A DNA stretch of 48,652 nt from Acidobacteriota bacterium. Its GTDB lineage: Bacteria; Acidobacteriota; Vicinamibacteria; Fen-336. Below, piece by piece: positions 24,196 to 32,637 of the stretch. Location: NCBI GenBank assembly GCA_022340585.1, contig JAJDNS010000030.1, positions 1 to 48,652 on the forward strand, written 5' to 3'. Position 1 is the stretch's first letter. Every line of letters starts with the position of its first letter. The notes under the pieces are model-generated. The model was not told the origin of the DNA and searched no databases. It saw only the letters and a list, made by a program, of their open reading frames with translations. The position numbers and the translations under genes are program-made.

Positions 24196-25665
24196 CTATT
24201 CGGTGAGCGTGACCGTGAACGTCACCACCGTCCCGGAGTTGGTCTCCACCGCCGTCGCATCGGAGACCGACAGCCGGGGTAGGGCCGCTCCATGCTCGTA
24301 GGCGCCGACGTCGTACCCGGCGCCGGCCGGCCGGGGCGCGCCGTCGCGGTCGATGGCGGGGGCGAGGTCGGGGCTGGCGGTGTCCACGGCCGGGCTGCCG
24401 GCCTTCAGGTGGAGGTCGCGGCCGACGTAGTCGACGAAGAAGTCGTCGTAGCTCTGGGCGCCGAGATCGATCTCGATGTTGTGGTCCTGGGCCATCCCCT
24501 CTCCCGAGACACTGAAGTCGGTGGCGAGATTGTTGCGCACCACGCAGCGGGCCGAGGGAGTGCCGTCCTTGTGGGCGGCGACCCGGATCCACGGAGGGCC
24601 GGGGCCGGCAGCGTCGATGTCCACCACCGTGTTGTTCACCACCCGGGAGTCCACGGCCCCGCTCAGGGTGATGCCGTGCCAATGGTCGGTGACGACCACG
24701 TTGTTCTCCACGATCCAGTCCGCGAACATCCCGTCGAAGCAGCCGATCCCCTGGAGGCTTCCCCGGAAGGGCTGGTCCGGGTCCTCGAAGTTGAGGAAGG
24801 TGTTGCCCCGCAGCACGATGCCGGTCACCACCCCACTGCCCACGCCGCCCTCGCCCACCGACCACGACTGGAAGCCGTCGGGGTGGTTGCTGTTGACGAG
24901 GTAGAGGTTCTTGACCGTGTTGTACTGGAACACCCCGTAGTCGCCCAGCCCCCGCATCCCGTCGCCCGAGAAGTTCTCGATCACGTTCCCCTCCACGAGG
25001 GCGTGGTCTCCGGAGACGCTGATGGCGAAGTTCGTGTTCTTGAGGTAGTTGCCCCGCGCGATCATGTCGTCGCCGGGCAGGGAGATGCCGTTGCACGAGC
25101 GGTCGTTCCAGTCGTCGCTGGCCCAGCCCGAGGTGTCCCACGCCGAGTAGAGCGTGCAGTCCTCGACGATGCAGTCGTAGCTGGGACCGCTCCAGCCGTG
25201 GCTGGCGAACTGAAGCAGCGTCTTGTTCTCGTAGGGGTCGGCGAAGCTCGGGCTGACGGTCAGCCCGCGGATGATCCACCTCGAGACGGAGCGGAGCTCG
25301 ATGTTGGCCACGGTGGGCGTGTGGCCCTCCTCGGCCTCGATGGTGACGTAGTCGGCGTTGTAGTACTCCGCGGCGTAGACCCGTCCGTGATAGCCCGTGC
25401 GGAGCTTGATCGTGTCCCCCGCCTTCACCGGCGCGCCGGCGTTCTTGACGACCAGGGGATCCCCGTACTCGTGGGGATGTCCGGCCGGGGCGTAGCTCTC
25501 GATCAGGCCGTACTCGAAGACCTCCTGAAGCGTGCTCCAGGGGTGGGTGGCGCTCCCGTCGCCCCCCATGTCGCCAGTGACGGGATCGACGTAGTGCACG
25601 GCGGCGCGGAGGGGGCTGGCCCCCAGGGCCAGCGCGGCCATCGCCCACGGCAGCCAGTGGCTCAT
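24196..25665 (-). CDS. Secreted parallel beta-helix protein, truncated Calx-beta
   Basis: 489-aa exported protein. The start at 25665 begins a signal peptide (WLPWAMAALALGASPLRA). A right-handed beta-helix fills most of the chain, seen as repeated short strands with N-N and G-N turns (RGNYLKN, VEGNVIEN, LRGNTFLN, VENNVVV, VVNNTVVD, VRNNLATD). It is closed by DVGAYEHG, the usual end of such anchor-Q-type helices. Polysaccharide lyases and surface adhesins share this fold; catalytic residues are not identifiable. The last 26 residues (LSVSDATAVETNSGTVVTF, then TVTLTE) are the opening of a Calx-beta repeat cut off by the stop codon, so the native protein was longer. Confidence 0.8.
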   Translation of the reverse strand: MSHWLPWAMAALALGASPLRAAVHYVDPVTGDMGGDGSATHPWSTLQEVFEYGLIESYAPAGHPHEYGDPLVVKNAGAPVKAGDTIKLRTGYHGRVYAAEYYNADYVTIEAEEGHTPTVANIELRSVSRWIIRGLTVSPSFADPYENKTLLQFASHGWSGPSYDCIVEDCTLYSAWDTSGWASDDWNDRSCNGISLPGDDMIARGNYLKNTNFAISVSGDHALVEGNVIENFSGDGMRGLGDYGVFQYNTVKNLYLVNSNHPDGFQSWSVGEGGVGSGVVTGIVLRGNTFLNFEDPDQPFRGSLQGIGCFDGMFADWIVENNVVVTDHWHGITLSGAVDSRVVNNTVVDIDAAGPGPPWIRVAAHKDGTPSARCVVRNNLATDFSVSGEGMAQDHNIEIDLGAQSYDDFFVDYVGRDLHLKAGSPAVDTASPDLAPAIDRDGAPRPAGAGYDVGAYEHGAALPRLSVSDATAVETNSGTVVTFTVTLTE

Positions 25666-25672
25666 GCACCCG

Positions 25673-25678
25673 ATTGTG
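25673..25678 (-). promoter_or_regulatory. -10-like box CACAAT close to the beta-helix start
   Basis: Minus-strand CACAAT ends 7 nt before ATG 25665, with only a weak GGGTG in between. Confidence 0.3.
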
Positions 25679-25802
25679 CAGCGACACCGCAGGCGGCCGG
25701 CTATGACCGTCGTCACTCTGGCTTTCCGCTGACTCGCTCCCTGGTCGGTGCCGGGGGTGCGTCCGGGAGCTCGAGAGACCCATACTCCGGCCCGGTGATT
25801 CG

Positions 25803-26672
25803 ATGACAGCGCACAGCGGCCCCCTGACCGGGATCCGGCGCCTCGAGCGCGGCGATCTGGACTTCGTCGAACACCAGAAGCTTCGTGAAGGGTGGGCGCT
25901 CAGTCGGGAGCAGTTCCAGGTCTACCTGGAGCACGACCCGGACGGCTGCTTCGTGGCGATGGCCGGTCCGGAGCCGGTGGGGATGGTGACGACCACCTCC
26001 TTCGGTCCGAGTGGGTGGATCGGCAACCTGATCGTGGAGCCCGAGTTCCGGAGCCGCGGCATCGGGCGTGCGCTGATGGAGCGCGCCCTCGAAAGCCTGC
26101 GGGACAAGGGCGCCGTGACCGTCCGCCTCGAAGCCGACCCTCCGGGGATACCTCTCTACCGCAAGCTGGGCTTCGAGGACGAGTTCGAATCCTGCCGCCT
26201 CGCCCTCCCCGCATCCGGTCCGGGTCCCCGGCCCGACGGTCCGGCCGCCGAGGCGATGAGACCCGCCGATCTCGACGAGGTCACGGCGCTCGATTCCGAG
26301 ATCGTCGGTCCCGACCGGAGGCGGTTTCTCGAGCTGAAGCTCTCCGTCGCGGAGCTCGCCCTGGTGAGGCGCCGGGAACGGCGCGTCGTGGCCTCCCTGC
26401 TCGCCTCGCCCACCGATCGCGGCCTTCGCATCAGCCCGTGTGTCGCCCGCGAACCCGCCGACGCCCGAGCTCTGATCGCCACCGCCATCGCGGCCGCGCG
26501 CGGGCGTGCGGTTCTCGTCGGTCTGCCCGCCCGGAACACCGAGGGACTCGAGATGCTCGCGCAGATGGGCTTCGTGCCCGGCGCCTCCAGCCGGCGCATG
26601 CGTCGCGGTCCCCCCGTCGACCCCGGCGACCCGACCCGGGTCTTCGCGATCGCGTCGGGGGCCTCCGGCTGA
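25803..26672 (+). CDS. GNAT acetyltransferase with C-terminal YitH-like domain
   Basis: 289-aa protein with an N-terminal GNAT domain (residues about 8-135) whose acetyl-CoA loop is EFRSRGIGRALMERAL, followed by a second domain (about 155-280) like the Acetyltransf_18/YitH C-terminal module (LVGLPARNTEGLEMLAQMGF). Two-domain GNATs of this kind acetylate small amines; the substrate is unknown. No ribosome site is visible before ATG 25803, and CATACT at 25781-25786 may be its -10 box. It is divergent from the beta-helix gene and convergent with the CoA-transferase gene. Confidence 0.82.
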   Translation: MTAHSGPLTGIRRLERGDLDFVEHQKLREGWALSREQFQVYLEHDPDGCFVAMAGPEPVGMVTTTSFGPSGWIGNLIVEPEFRSRGIGRALMERALESLRDKGAVTVRLEADPPGIPLYRKLGFEDEFESCRLALPASGPGPRPDGPAAEAMRPADLDEVTALDSEIVGPDRRRFLELKLSVAELALVRRRERRVVASLLASPTDRGLRISPCVAREPADARALIATAIAAARGRAVLVGLPARNTEGLEMLAQMGFVPGASSRRMRRGPPVDPGDPTRVFAIASGASG

Positions 26673-26698
26673 GCGCCCGCCGCCGGCCACCTCCCGCG

Positions 26699-27997
26699 CT
26701 ACAGCAGGTTCCGCTCCCGGGCCGCGGCCCGCAGGCCCTCACGGAAGTCGGGGTGGGCGCACTCTATGAGCGCCGCGGCCCGCTCGCGGAGCGATCGGCC
26801 GTGCAGGTTCGCCACCCCGTACTCCGTCACCACGTAGTGAACGTCGGCCCGGGTGGTGACGACCCCCGAGCCCTCGATGAGGGTGTCCACGATGCGGGAG
26901 ATGGCGTCGTCCTTGGCCGTGGAGCGGAGCGCAATGATGGGCTTGCCCCCCTTCGACCGGGCCGCGCCGCGGATGAAGTCCACCTGGCCCCCGAAGCCGG
27001 AGTAGATGTTCTTTCCCATGGAGTCCGCGCAGACCTGGCCGGTGATGTCCACGGCGATGGCCGAGTTGATGGCCACCATCTTGTCGTTCTGGGCGATGAC
27101 GAAGGGGTCGTTCACGTACTCGGTGGGGTGGAACTCGACGAACGGGTTGTTGTCGAGGAAGTCGAAGGTCTTCTGCGAGCCGAGGACGAACGACGAGATG
27201 ATCTTCCCCTTGTGGAGGGTCTTCGCCTCCCCGGTGACGACCCCCCGCTCGAACAGCTCCACCACGCCGTCGGAGAACATCTCGGTGTGGATTCCCAGGT
27301 CCTTCTTCTCCTCGAGAAAGAGCAGCACGGCGTCGGGGATCTCACCGATTCCCATCTGCAGCGTGGATCCGTCCTCGATGAGGTCGGCCACGTTCCTCCC
27401 GATGGCCCGGGCCACCTCCCCCACCCTCGTCACCTGGGGCAGCTCCAGGACCGGACGGTCGACCTCCACCACGTGGGTGAGGCGCGATGCGTGAATGAAG
27501 GCGTCCCCGAGGGACCGGGGCATCTGCCGGTTGACCAGGGCGATGGCCTTCTTCGCGGTCTCCGCCGCCGCCTTCGTACACTCGACGCCCACTCCGTAGG
27601 AGCAGAACCCGTGCTCGTCGGGGGGGGAGACCTGGATGAGGGCCACGTCCACCGGGATGGTCCGATTCCGGATGAGGGCAGGGATCTCGGAGAGGAAGAC
27701 GGGGACGAAGTCGGCCCGGCCCTCGTTCACCGCCTGGCGAACGTTGTGGCCGGTGAACAGCGCCCGGTGGCGAAACGTCTTTTCGTAGCGCGGGTCCACG
27801 TGGTCGGCGGCTCCGAAGGTGAGGAGGTGGGTCACCTCCACGTCCTCCAACTCGTCCGCCCGTCCCACCAGGGCCTTGACCAGCTCCTCGGGGTTGTTGC
27901 AGCCCGCGTGCAGCCACACGTGGTCTCCCGAGGAGACCACCTTCACTGCCTCGGCCGCCGTGGTGACCCGACCGCGGTAGATCTCGGTCCAGCCCAC
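26699..27997 (-). CDS. Acetyl-CoA hydrolase/4-hydroxybutyrate CoA-transferase family
   Basis: 432-aa family I CoA-transferase. It exchanges CoA between an acyl-CoA and a free acid such as acetate through a glutamyl-CoA thioester. The likely catalytic glutamate is E239 in HTEMFSDG; other family marks are SPPDEHGFCSYGVGVE, MGIGEIPDAVL, IYSGFGGQVDFIRGA and EYGVANLHGRSLRERA. The start is GTG 27997, with GAGGAG five bases before it and only two bases after the stop of alanine dehydrogenase, so it is the last gene of the oxidoreductase operon. There it can release the acyl-CoA made by the oxidoreductase while saving the thioester energy. Confidence 0.9.
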   Translation of the reverse strand: MGWTEIYRGRVTTAAEAVKVVSSGDHVWLHAGCNNPEELVKALVGRADELEDVEVTHLLTFGAADHVDPRYEKTFRHRALFTGHNVRQAVNEGRADFVPVFLSEIPALIRNRTIPVDVALIQVSPPDEHGFCSYGVGVECTKAAAETAKKAIALVNRQMPRSLGDAFIHASRLTHVVEVDRPVLELPQVTRVGEVARAIGRNVADLIEDGSTLQMGIGEIPDAVLLFLEEKKDLGIHTEMFSDGVVELFERGVVTGEAKTLHKGKIISSFVLGSQKTFDFLDNNPFVEFHPTEYVNDPFVIAQNDKMVAINSAIAVDITGQVCADSMGKNIYSGFGGQVDFIRGAARSKGGKPIIALRSTAKDDAISRIVDTLIEGSGVVTTRADVHYVVTEYGVANLHGRSLRERAAALIECAHPDFREGLRAAARERNLL

Positions 27998-27999
27998 GG

Positions 28000-29118
28000 C
28001 TACTCCTCGGCCCCGGGGGCCGGCTGCCACTCGACGTCGAAGGAGCGCGCCACCTCCTCGTTGGCGCACCGGCCGCGGTAGAGCAGCACCCCCCGGGCAA
28101 GGTCGGGGTGGGCTCGCAGGGCGTCGTCGATCCCCTGCTCCGCGATCGTCTGCAGGTACGGGAGCGTCGCGTTCGTGAAGGCCTTGGTCGCGGTGCGCGC
28201 CGCGACCGACGGCAGGTTCGGGACGCACATGTGCAGGATCCCGTCCACCTCGTAGGTGGGGCTGGCGAGGGTCGTCGGACGGGACGTCTCGAAGCAGCCC
28301 CCCATGTCGATGGAGAGGTCCATCACCACCGTGCGGGGTTTCATCTTCTTGAGCATGTCCCGGGTCACGATGACCGGGGCCCGCTGGCCACTGACCGCCA
28401 CCGCCCCGAGGACGAGGTCGGCGAAGGAGAGCGCCATCTCGATGTTGGGACGGGTGGCGAGCATGGTGGTGTAGCCCCCGTGCACCTCACGGCCCACCTC
28501 TCTCAGGTGCGCGACGCTCCGGTCCAGGAGGGTCACCTGGGCTCCGAGGCCGAGGGCGGCCCGGGCCGCGGCCCGCCCCAGCACCCCGGCCCCGAGGACG
28601 ACGAAGTGGGCCGGGGGGACGCCGGCGACACCGCCGAGAAGGATGCCCTTGCCCCCGTACTCGTTGAGCAGGAGGCCGCTGCCCACGGTCACGGCCAGGC
28701 TCCCGGCGATCTCCGACATGCTGGTCCGGACCGGGGCGTGGCCGTCCTCGTCCTCGATGGCCTCGATGCCGACCGCGGTGACCCCGCTCTCGGTGAGCGC
28801 CCTGAAGTCCTCGGGGCGTGTGGCCGGCAGGGCCCAGAACCCGAAGACGACCTGATCCTTCTGGAGGAGCCCGTAGTCCCGGGCCAGCGGCGCGTAGACG
28901 GTGACCACGAGCTTCGCCCGCCCCAGGATCTCCTCCCGGCTGTAGGCGATCTCCGCGCCCGCCGACTCGTACGCCGCGTTGGGGTGGCCGGCGTCGAGGC
29001 CTGCGTCCGACTCCACCCACACCCGGTGTCCCTGCTGAACCAGGGTCCGAACCCCCGACGGAGCCAGGGCCACGCGGTGCTCGCGAGGCCGCGCCTCCCG
29101 GGGAATGCCGATATCCAT
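28000..29118 (-). CDS. ald: Alanine dehydrogenase
   Basis: 372-aa NAD-dependent dehydrogenase of the alanine dehydrogenase/transhydrogenase family, which interconverts alanine and pyruvate plus ammonia. Visible are IGIPREARPREHRVALAP, the NAD loop VLGAGVLGRAAARAALGLGA, and DLSIDMGGCFETSRPTT, with MCVPNLPSVAARTAT near the C-terminus. The start at 29118 has GGAGG seven bases upstream; the extra N-terminal codons in the open frame are not homologous. In this operon it can deliver the 2-oxoacid substrate for the ferredoxin oxidoreductase encoded just upstream. Length is normal. Confidence 0.93.
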   Translation of the reverse strand: MDIGIPREARPREHRVALAPSGVRTLVQQGHRVWVESDAGLDAGHPNAAYESAGAEIAYSREEILGRAKLVVTVYAPLARDYGLLQKDQVVFGFWALPATRPEDFRALTESGVTAVGIEAIEDEDGHAPVRTSMSEIAGSLAVTVGSGLLLNEYGGKGILLGGVAGVPPAHFVVLGAGVLGRAAARAALGLGAQVTLLDRSVAHLREVGREVHGGYTTMLATRPNIEMALSFADLVLGAVAVSGQRAPVIVTRDMLKKMKPRTVVMDLSIDMGGCFETSRPTTLASPTYEVDGILHMCVPNLPSVAARTATKAFTNATLPYLQTIAEQGIDDALRAHPDLARGVLLYRGRCANEEVARSFDVEWQPAPGAEE

Positions 29119-29156
29119 TGATCCGCCTCCGGTGGTCGCCGCCAGGGGCGACGGCT

Positions 29157-29411
29157 TCAGCCCGTCTGCAGTCGGCTCCGGAGGCCCTCGAGCAGGGACT
29201 CCAGCTTCTGGCACTGGTCGCAGGACGCCTCGGCCGACGTGCAGGGCGCACCGTCTGCCTGCATCTCGCCGCAGGTGGGGTGCGCCGCGAAGTCCGTGAG
29301 CTCGGCCACGAGGGTCGCATAGAGCTCCCGGAGCGGGCTCGGGGGAATCTCCCGCAAGGCCAGGACGATCCGTCGCTCCTCGGGGGTCAGCGTCTCCATC
29401 ACCTCGCTCAT
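29157..29411 (-). CDS. 84-aa cysteine-motif protein in oxidoreductase operon
   Basis: Small acidic protein starting at 29411, where ATGA overlaps the stop of the beta-gamma oxidoreductase gene, so translation is coupled. Residues 1-40 look helical (LTPEERRIVLALREI). Four cysteines follow at 47, 57, 64 and 67 with H44 nearby, a C-x9-C-x6-C-x2-C pattern that could hold zinc or an iron-sulfur cluster. The C-terminus is another helix. No named family is recognised. Its place between the oxidoreductase and alanine dehydrogenase suggests a small accessory, electron-carrier or regulatory subunit of the enzyme. Confidence 0.7.
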   Translation of the reverse strand: MSEVMETLTPEERRIVLALREIPPSPLRELYATLVAELTDFAAHPTCGEMQADGAPCTSAEASCDQCQKLESLLEGLRSRLQTG

Positions 29412-30841
29412 GCCTCCCCCTCCAGGGCCTCCGCCGCGTACTTGCCTCCCCACTCGAAGGCCTGCTCGTTGAGAGGGATCAGCGCGCACTTGTGGGACAG
29501 GGCCTGCCGGATGGCGCCGAGGAAGGTCTCCCTGGGAAAGAGCCCCGTCGCCTCCTGCACGGCCCCGAGGGCCACGATGTTCTTCACGATGATCTTGCCC
29601 AGGTCGGCAGCCACCTGGGCGAAGGGGACCCCCACCGCCTTCACCCCCGGCTTCAGGGGCGGCACCTCGGAGATGACCGAACGGTCGTAGACCACCACCC
29701 CGCCCTCGGGAACGTGGGGGCCGAACTTGGCCAGGCTGGGTGCGTTGAAGGCCACCAGCACGTGGGGCTCCGGTGCCGCCGGCGAGAGGACCTCGTCCTC
29801 GGCGATGCGGACGTCGGCGTAGGAGGTGCCCCCGCGCGACTCGGGCCCGTAGCTCGGGATGTGGGTGGAGTCGAAGCCCTCGTTGATCGCCGCCCGGGTG
29901 AGGAGCAGCGCCGCGGTCTGGGCTCCGTCCCCCCCCGCCCCCGCGAGCTTGATCCCGATGTCCTTGCCGAATGGTGTCTTCGGAAAGCCCTTGCAGAAGG
30001 TCTCGACGGACTCACCCCTGCTCCCGATGACCTCGGCCACCGCGTCTCCGTCGAAGACCGGGGCCGGGGGCAGCGGCCAACCCTCCTCCGGCACCGCGTC
30101 CTTCTTCACCCCCAGCGGGAAGACGGGCAGCATCTTGTCCTTCACCCACCTCTCCGCCTCGAGGGGACTCATCTTCAGGTGGGTCGGGCACTCGGCGAGG
30201 ACCTCGATGAAGGCAAAGCCCTTGTTCTCCACCTGCAGGCGGATGCCCTTCTTGATGGCCTTCTCGGCCCTGACCCGTCGCTTGGAGTCGAACAGCGCCA
30301 CCCGCTCCACGTAGACGGGTCCGTCGAGGGTGGCGATGAGCTCGGCCACCTTCATCGGCTCGCCCATGAGCCGGCCGCGGCCGTAGGGGGTGGTGGTCGT
30401 CTTCTGCCCGGTGAGGGTGGTGGGGGCCATCTGCCCCCCGGTCATCCCGTAGATCGCGTTGTTGACGAAGACCACGGTGATCGGGATCCCCGACTGGGCC
30501 ACGCTGATGATCTCCGCGAGACCGATGGAGGCGAGGTCGCCGTCCCCCTGGTAGCTGATCACGACGGACTCGGGGTTGGCGACCTTGTGCCCGAGGGCCA
30601 CCGCCGGCGCCCGGCCGTGGGCCGCCTGGCTGTTTCCCACGTCCAGGTAGTAGTAGAGGAAGACGCTGCACCCCACCGGGGAGATGGCGATGGTCCGGTC
30701 CTGGATGCCCAGCTCCTCCACGGTGTCGGCGATGTACTTGTGGGCGAGGCCGTGGCCGCAGCCCGGGCAGTAGTGGGTGCTCTGCCCCTTCAGACCCCGT
30801 CCGTGGTCGTGGCGCTCGAAGCGGTCGTAGAAGACGGTCAT
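29408..30841 (-). CDS. 2-oxoacid:ferredoxin oxidoreductase, fused beta-gamma subunits
   Basis: 477-aa fusion. Residues 1-260 are the thiamine-diphosphate-binding beta subunit, with YCPGCGHGLAHK, SYQGDGDLASIGLAEII, FVNNAIYGMTGGQMAPTTLT and YVERVAL. Residues about 285-470 are the gamma subunit (GKDIGIKLAGAGGDGAQTAA, YGPESRGGTSYADVRIA). Together with the delta-alpha protein upstream it makes the complete CoA-acylating oxidoreductase that turns a 2-oxoacid and CoA into acyl-CoA, CO2 and reduced ferredoxin. The beta sequence is nearest the 2-oxoisovalerate (VOR) and 2-oxoglutarate (KOR) types rather than pyruvate-specific enzymes, by pattern only. ATG 30841 overlaps the upstream stop (ATGA). Confidence 0.92.
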   Translation of the reverse strand: MTVFYDRFERHDHGRGLKGQSTHYCPGCGHGLAHKYIADTVEELGIQDRTIAISPVGCSVFLYYYLDVGNSQAAHGRAPAVALGHKVANPESVVISYQGDGDLASIGLAEIISVAQSGIPITVVFVNNAIYGMTGGQMAPTTLTGQKTTTTPYGRGRLMGEPMKVAELIATLDGPVYVERVALFDSKRRVRAEKAIKKGIRLQVENKGFAFIEVLAECPTHLKMSPLEAERWVKDKMLPVFPLGVKKDAVPEEGWPLPPAPVFDGDAVAEVIGSRGESVETFCKGFPKTPFGKDIGIKLAGAGGDGAQTAALLLTRAAINEGFDSTHIPSYGPESRGGTSYADVRIAEDEVLSPAAPEPHVLVAFNAPSLAKFGPHVPEGGVVVYDRSVISEVPPLKPGVKAVGVPFAQVAADLGKIIVKNIVALGAVQEATGLFPRETFLGAIRQALSHKCALIPLNEQAFEWGGKYAAEALEGEA

Positions 30842-32253
30842 GCCGGCACCCCCTCCGGGCGCGCCGCGGCGCGGGGGGCGACCACGCGCTGGACGATCTC
30901 GGCCTGCTGGGGGAGGACTCCCCCGGCGTGCCGCACGTGCTCGATGGGCGGGTGGGCGAGCCCCGCCTTGCTGAGGCCCAGGCGAAGCTCGTCCTCGAGC
31001 TGCCCGCCACTCGACGCCTCCACCACCACGATCCGCTCCGCCCTCCCGAGGAGCCTCTCGAGGTGCCGCACCGGGAAGGGCCACAAGGTGAGCGGCCGGA
31101 ACAGGCCGGCCTTCACGCCCCGGTCCCGCAGGCTCTCCACCGCCCCCTTGGCCATCCGCGCCGGGGTGTTGCAGGCCACCACCACGACCTCGGCGTCCTC
31201 GCAGCGGTAGAGATCCGCGCGTTGCTCCCTCGCGGCGATCTCGGCGTACTTGCGGTCGAGGTGGTGGTTGTGGGCTTCGAGGTCCGTCTCGTTGAGCTGG
31301 ATGGAGACGATGAGGTTCCGACGGTGGGCGCGGTCCCCGTAGACCGCCCAGTCGGGCAGCCCCGGCCGGGTCATCTTCTCCGGGAGGGTCACCTTGCCCG
31401 TCATCTGTCCCAGGTAGCCGTCGCACAGCACGACGACCGGGTTGCGGTAGCGGAAGGACAGCTCGAAGGCCAGCATGGTCAGGTCGAGCATCTCCTGCGG
31501 CGTCGAGGGGGTGAGGACGATGCCGTGGGTGTTGCCGTGCCCGAGGCCGCGACACGCCAGCTTGATGTCGGCCTGCTCGGGAGCGATGTTGCCCAGGCCC
31601 GGCCCCCCCCGCATGACGTTCACGAAGACCCCGGGGACCTCCGCCCCCACCATGTACGAGACGCCCTCCAGCATGAGGCTGAATCCGGGCGACGAGGTGA
31701 AGGTCGTGGCTCGGAGGCCGGCCCCGCCGCACCCGTACATCATGTTGACGGTGGCGACCTCGCTCACCGCCTGCACGAAGACCCCGTCCAGCTTCGGGAG
31801 TAGCTGGGCCATGAGCTCCGCCCCCTCCGTCGAGGGCGTGATGGGATAGCCGAAGAAGTGCCGGCAGCCGGCCAGCAGAGCGCCGATGGCCGAGGCGTAG
31901 GTCCCCTTGACCACGAGGGGGCGCGTTGCCGGCAGGGGGACCAGGGTGTCGGGGATGGGCTCAGGCTTCTCCAGGGGCACCGAGCGGGGCCCGAACAGCG
32001 CCGCCGGGTCCTCGAGCTCGAAGTCGGAAGAGGGCTCCGGAGCGAGCCCGTAGGGCTCGGGGCACGCGCTCATGCAGAGGCCGCACGCGGAGCAGTCCTC
32101 GAGATGCATGACCACCGGGACCAGCCCCGTTTGCGGGTTGATCTCGGTTCCGGCCTCGATGCAGTGCTTCGCGCAGGCCTCGATGCAGCGGCCACAGCCC
32201 TTGCAGTATTGCGGAAGCAGGAAAGGCTTGGGCCTCTCCGCGGTGGTGGGCAT
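30838..32253 (-). CDS. 2-oxoacid:ferredoxin oxidoreductase, fused delta-alpha subunits
   Basis: 471-aa fusion. Residues 15-70 form a 2x[4Fe-4S] ferredoxin delta domain with CKGCGRCIEACAKHC and CSACGLCMSACPEP. From about residue 110 comes the alpha subunit: GTYASAIGALLAGCRHFFGY with PITPSTE, QAVSEVATVNMMYGCGGAGL, TSSPGFSLMLEG and NVMRGGPGLGN, then a transketolase-C-like part ending in VVVEASSGGQLEDELRL. With the fused beta-gamma gene, four classical subunits are carried by two polypeptides. First gene of a five-gene minus-strand operon; AAGGGGTGAG precedes ATG 32253. The cytoplasmic complex donates electrons to ferredoxin. Physiological substrate unknown. Confidence 0.92.
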   Translation of the reverse strand: MPTTAERPKPFLLPQYCKGCGRCIEACAKHCIEAGTEINPQTGLVPVVMHLEDCSACGLCMSACPEPYGLAPEPSSDFELEDPAALFGPRSVPLEKPEPIPDTLVPLPATRPLVVKGTYASAIGALLAGCRHFFGYPITPSTEGAELMAQLLPKLDGVFVQAVSEVATVNMMYGCGGAGLRATTFTSSPGFSLMLEGVSYMVGAEVPGVFVNVMRGGPGLGNIAPEQADIKLACRGLGHGNTHGIVLTPSTPQEMLDLTMLAFELSFRYRNPVVVLCDGYLGQMTGKVTLPEKMTRPGLPDWAVYGDRAHRRNLIVSIQLNETDLEAHNHHLDRKYAEIAAREQRADLYRCEDAEVVVVACNTPARMAKGAVESLRDRGVKAGLFRPLTLWPFPVRHLERLLGRAERIVVVEASSGGQLEDELRLGLSKAGLAHPPIEHVRHAGGVLPQQAEIVQRVVAPRAAARPEGVPA

Positions 32254-32392
32254 GCTCTCTCACCCCTTTCCAGCGCTCAACCGGTGCAAACTCCTCGCCA
32301 CGTCCGTCCGGACCATGAATCCACAGCATACCCGCCATGACGCCAGATGTAGGGCGAAAAACTTGCGCCGAGGGCGCGGGGGATGGCGGAAG

Positions 32393-32467
32393 TGGTGCGC
32401 CCGGAAGGACTCGAACCTTCAACCCCGAGCTTAAAAGGCTCTTGCTCTACCATTGAGCTACGGGCGC
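32393..32467 (-). tRNA. tRNA-Lys (anticodon TTT)
   Basis: Minus-strand cloverleaf: acceptor GCGCCCG/CGGGCGC, D-stem GCTC/GAGC, anticodon loop CTTTTAA with anticodon TTT, T-stem GAAGG/CCTTC with loop TTCGAGT, discriminator A and an encoded CCA at 32395-32393. The outermost anticodon-stem pair is A-G, a single mismatch. A TAACAT box on the same strand (32526-32521) may be the promoter -10. Confidence 0.95.
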
Positions 32468-32550
32468 TCCGGCGGGGCTCGAGGGCAGCGACGAGGGGCC
32501 ACCCCCGGGGACGGCGAGGCATGTTAGCACGCGACCCCGCCGGCATGTCC

Positions 32551-32637
32551 GGGCCGAGCCTGCCCAGGACACCATCGCCATGGCGGGATCGTTGTCCCTG
32601 GCCAGGGCATCCGGCCGCAGGCCGGCTCGGTCCTCAG
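32551..32637 (-). repeat. Structured dispersed repeat, copy 2 (at the purA stop)
   Basis: Second copy of the element at 6109-6193, with about ten differences. In minus-strand sense it again starts TGAGGACCGA at the purA TGA (32636-32634), followed by the CCGGCC-TGC-GGCCGG hairpin, TGGCCAGGGA, GATCCCGCCATGGCGATGG and GGGCAGG. Gene phase, hairpin and position relative to the stop are the same as in copy 1. Confidence 0.75.

Noticed and set aside
25892..28081. 729-aa plus-strand frame across the GNAT and CoA-transferase genes
   Set aside because: It reads a shadow frame of the GNAT gene and then the antisense of the CoA-transferase; no domain is visible.
29408..30841. Beta-gamma fusion as an assembly or frameshift artefact
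   Set aside because: The reading frame is continuous with a plausible linker (about residues 262-285) and both halves keep all motifs; the delta-alpha gene is fused in the same way.
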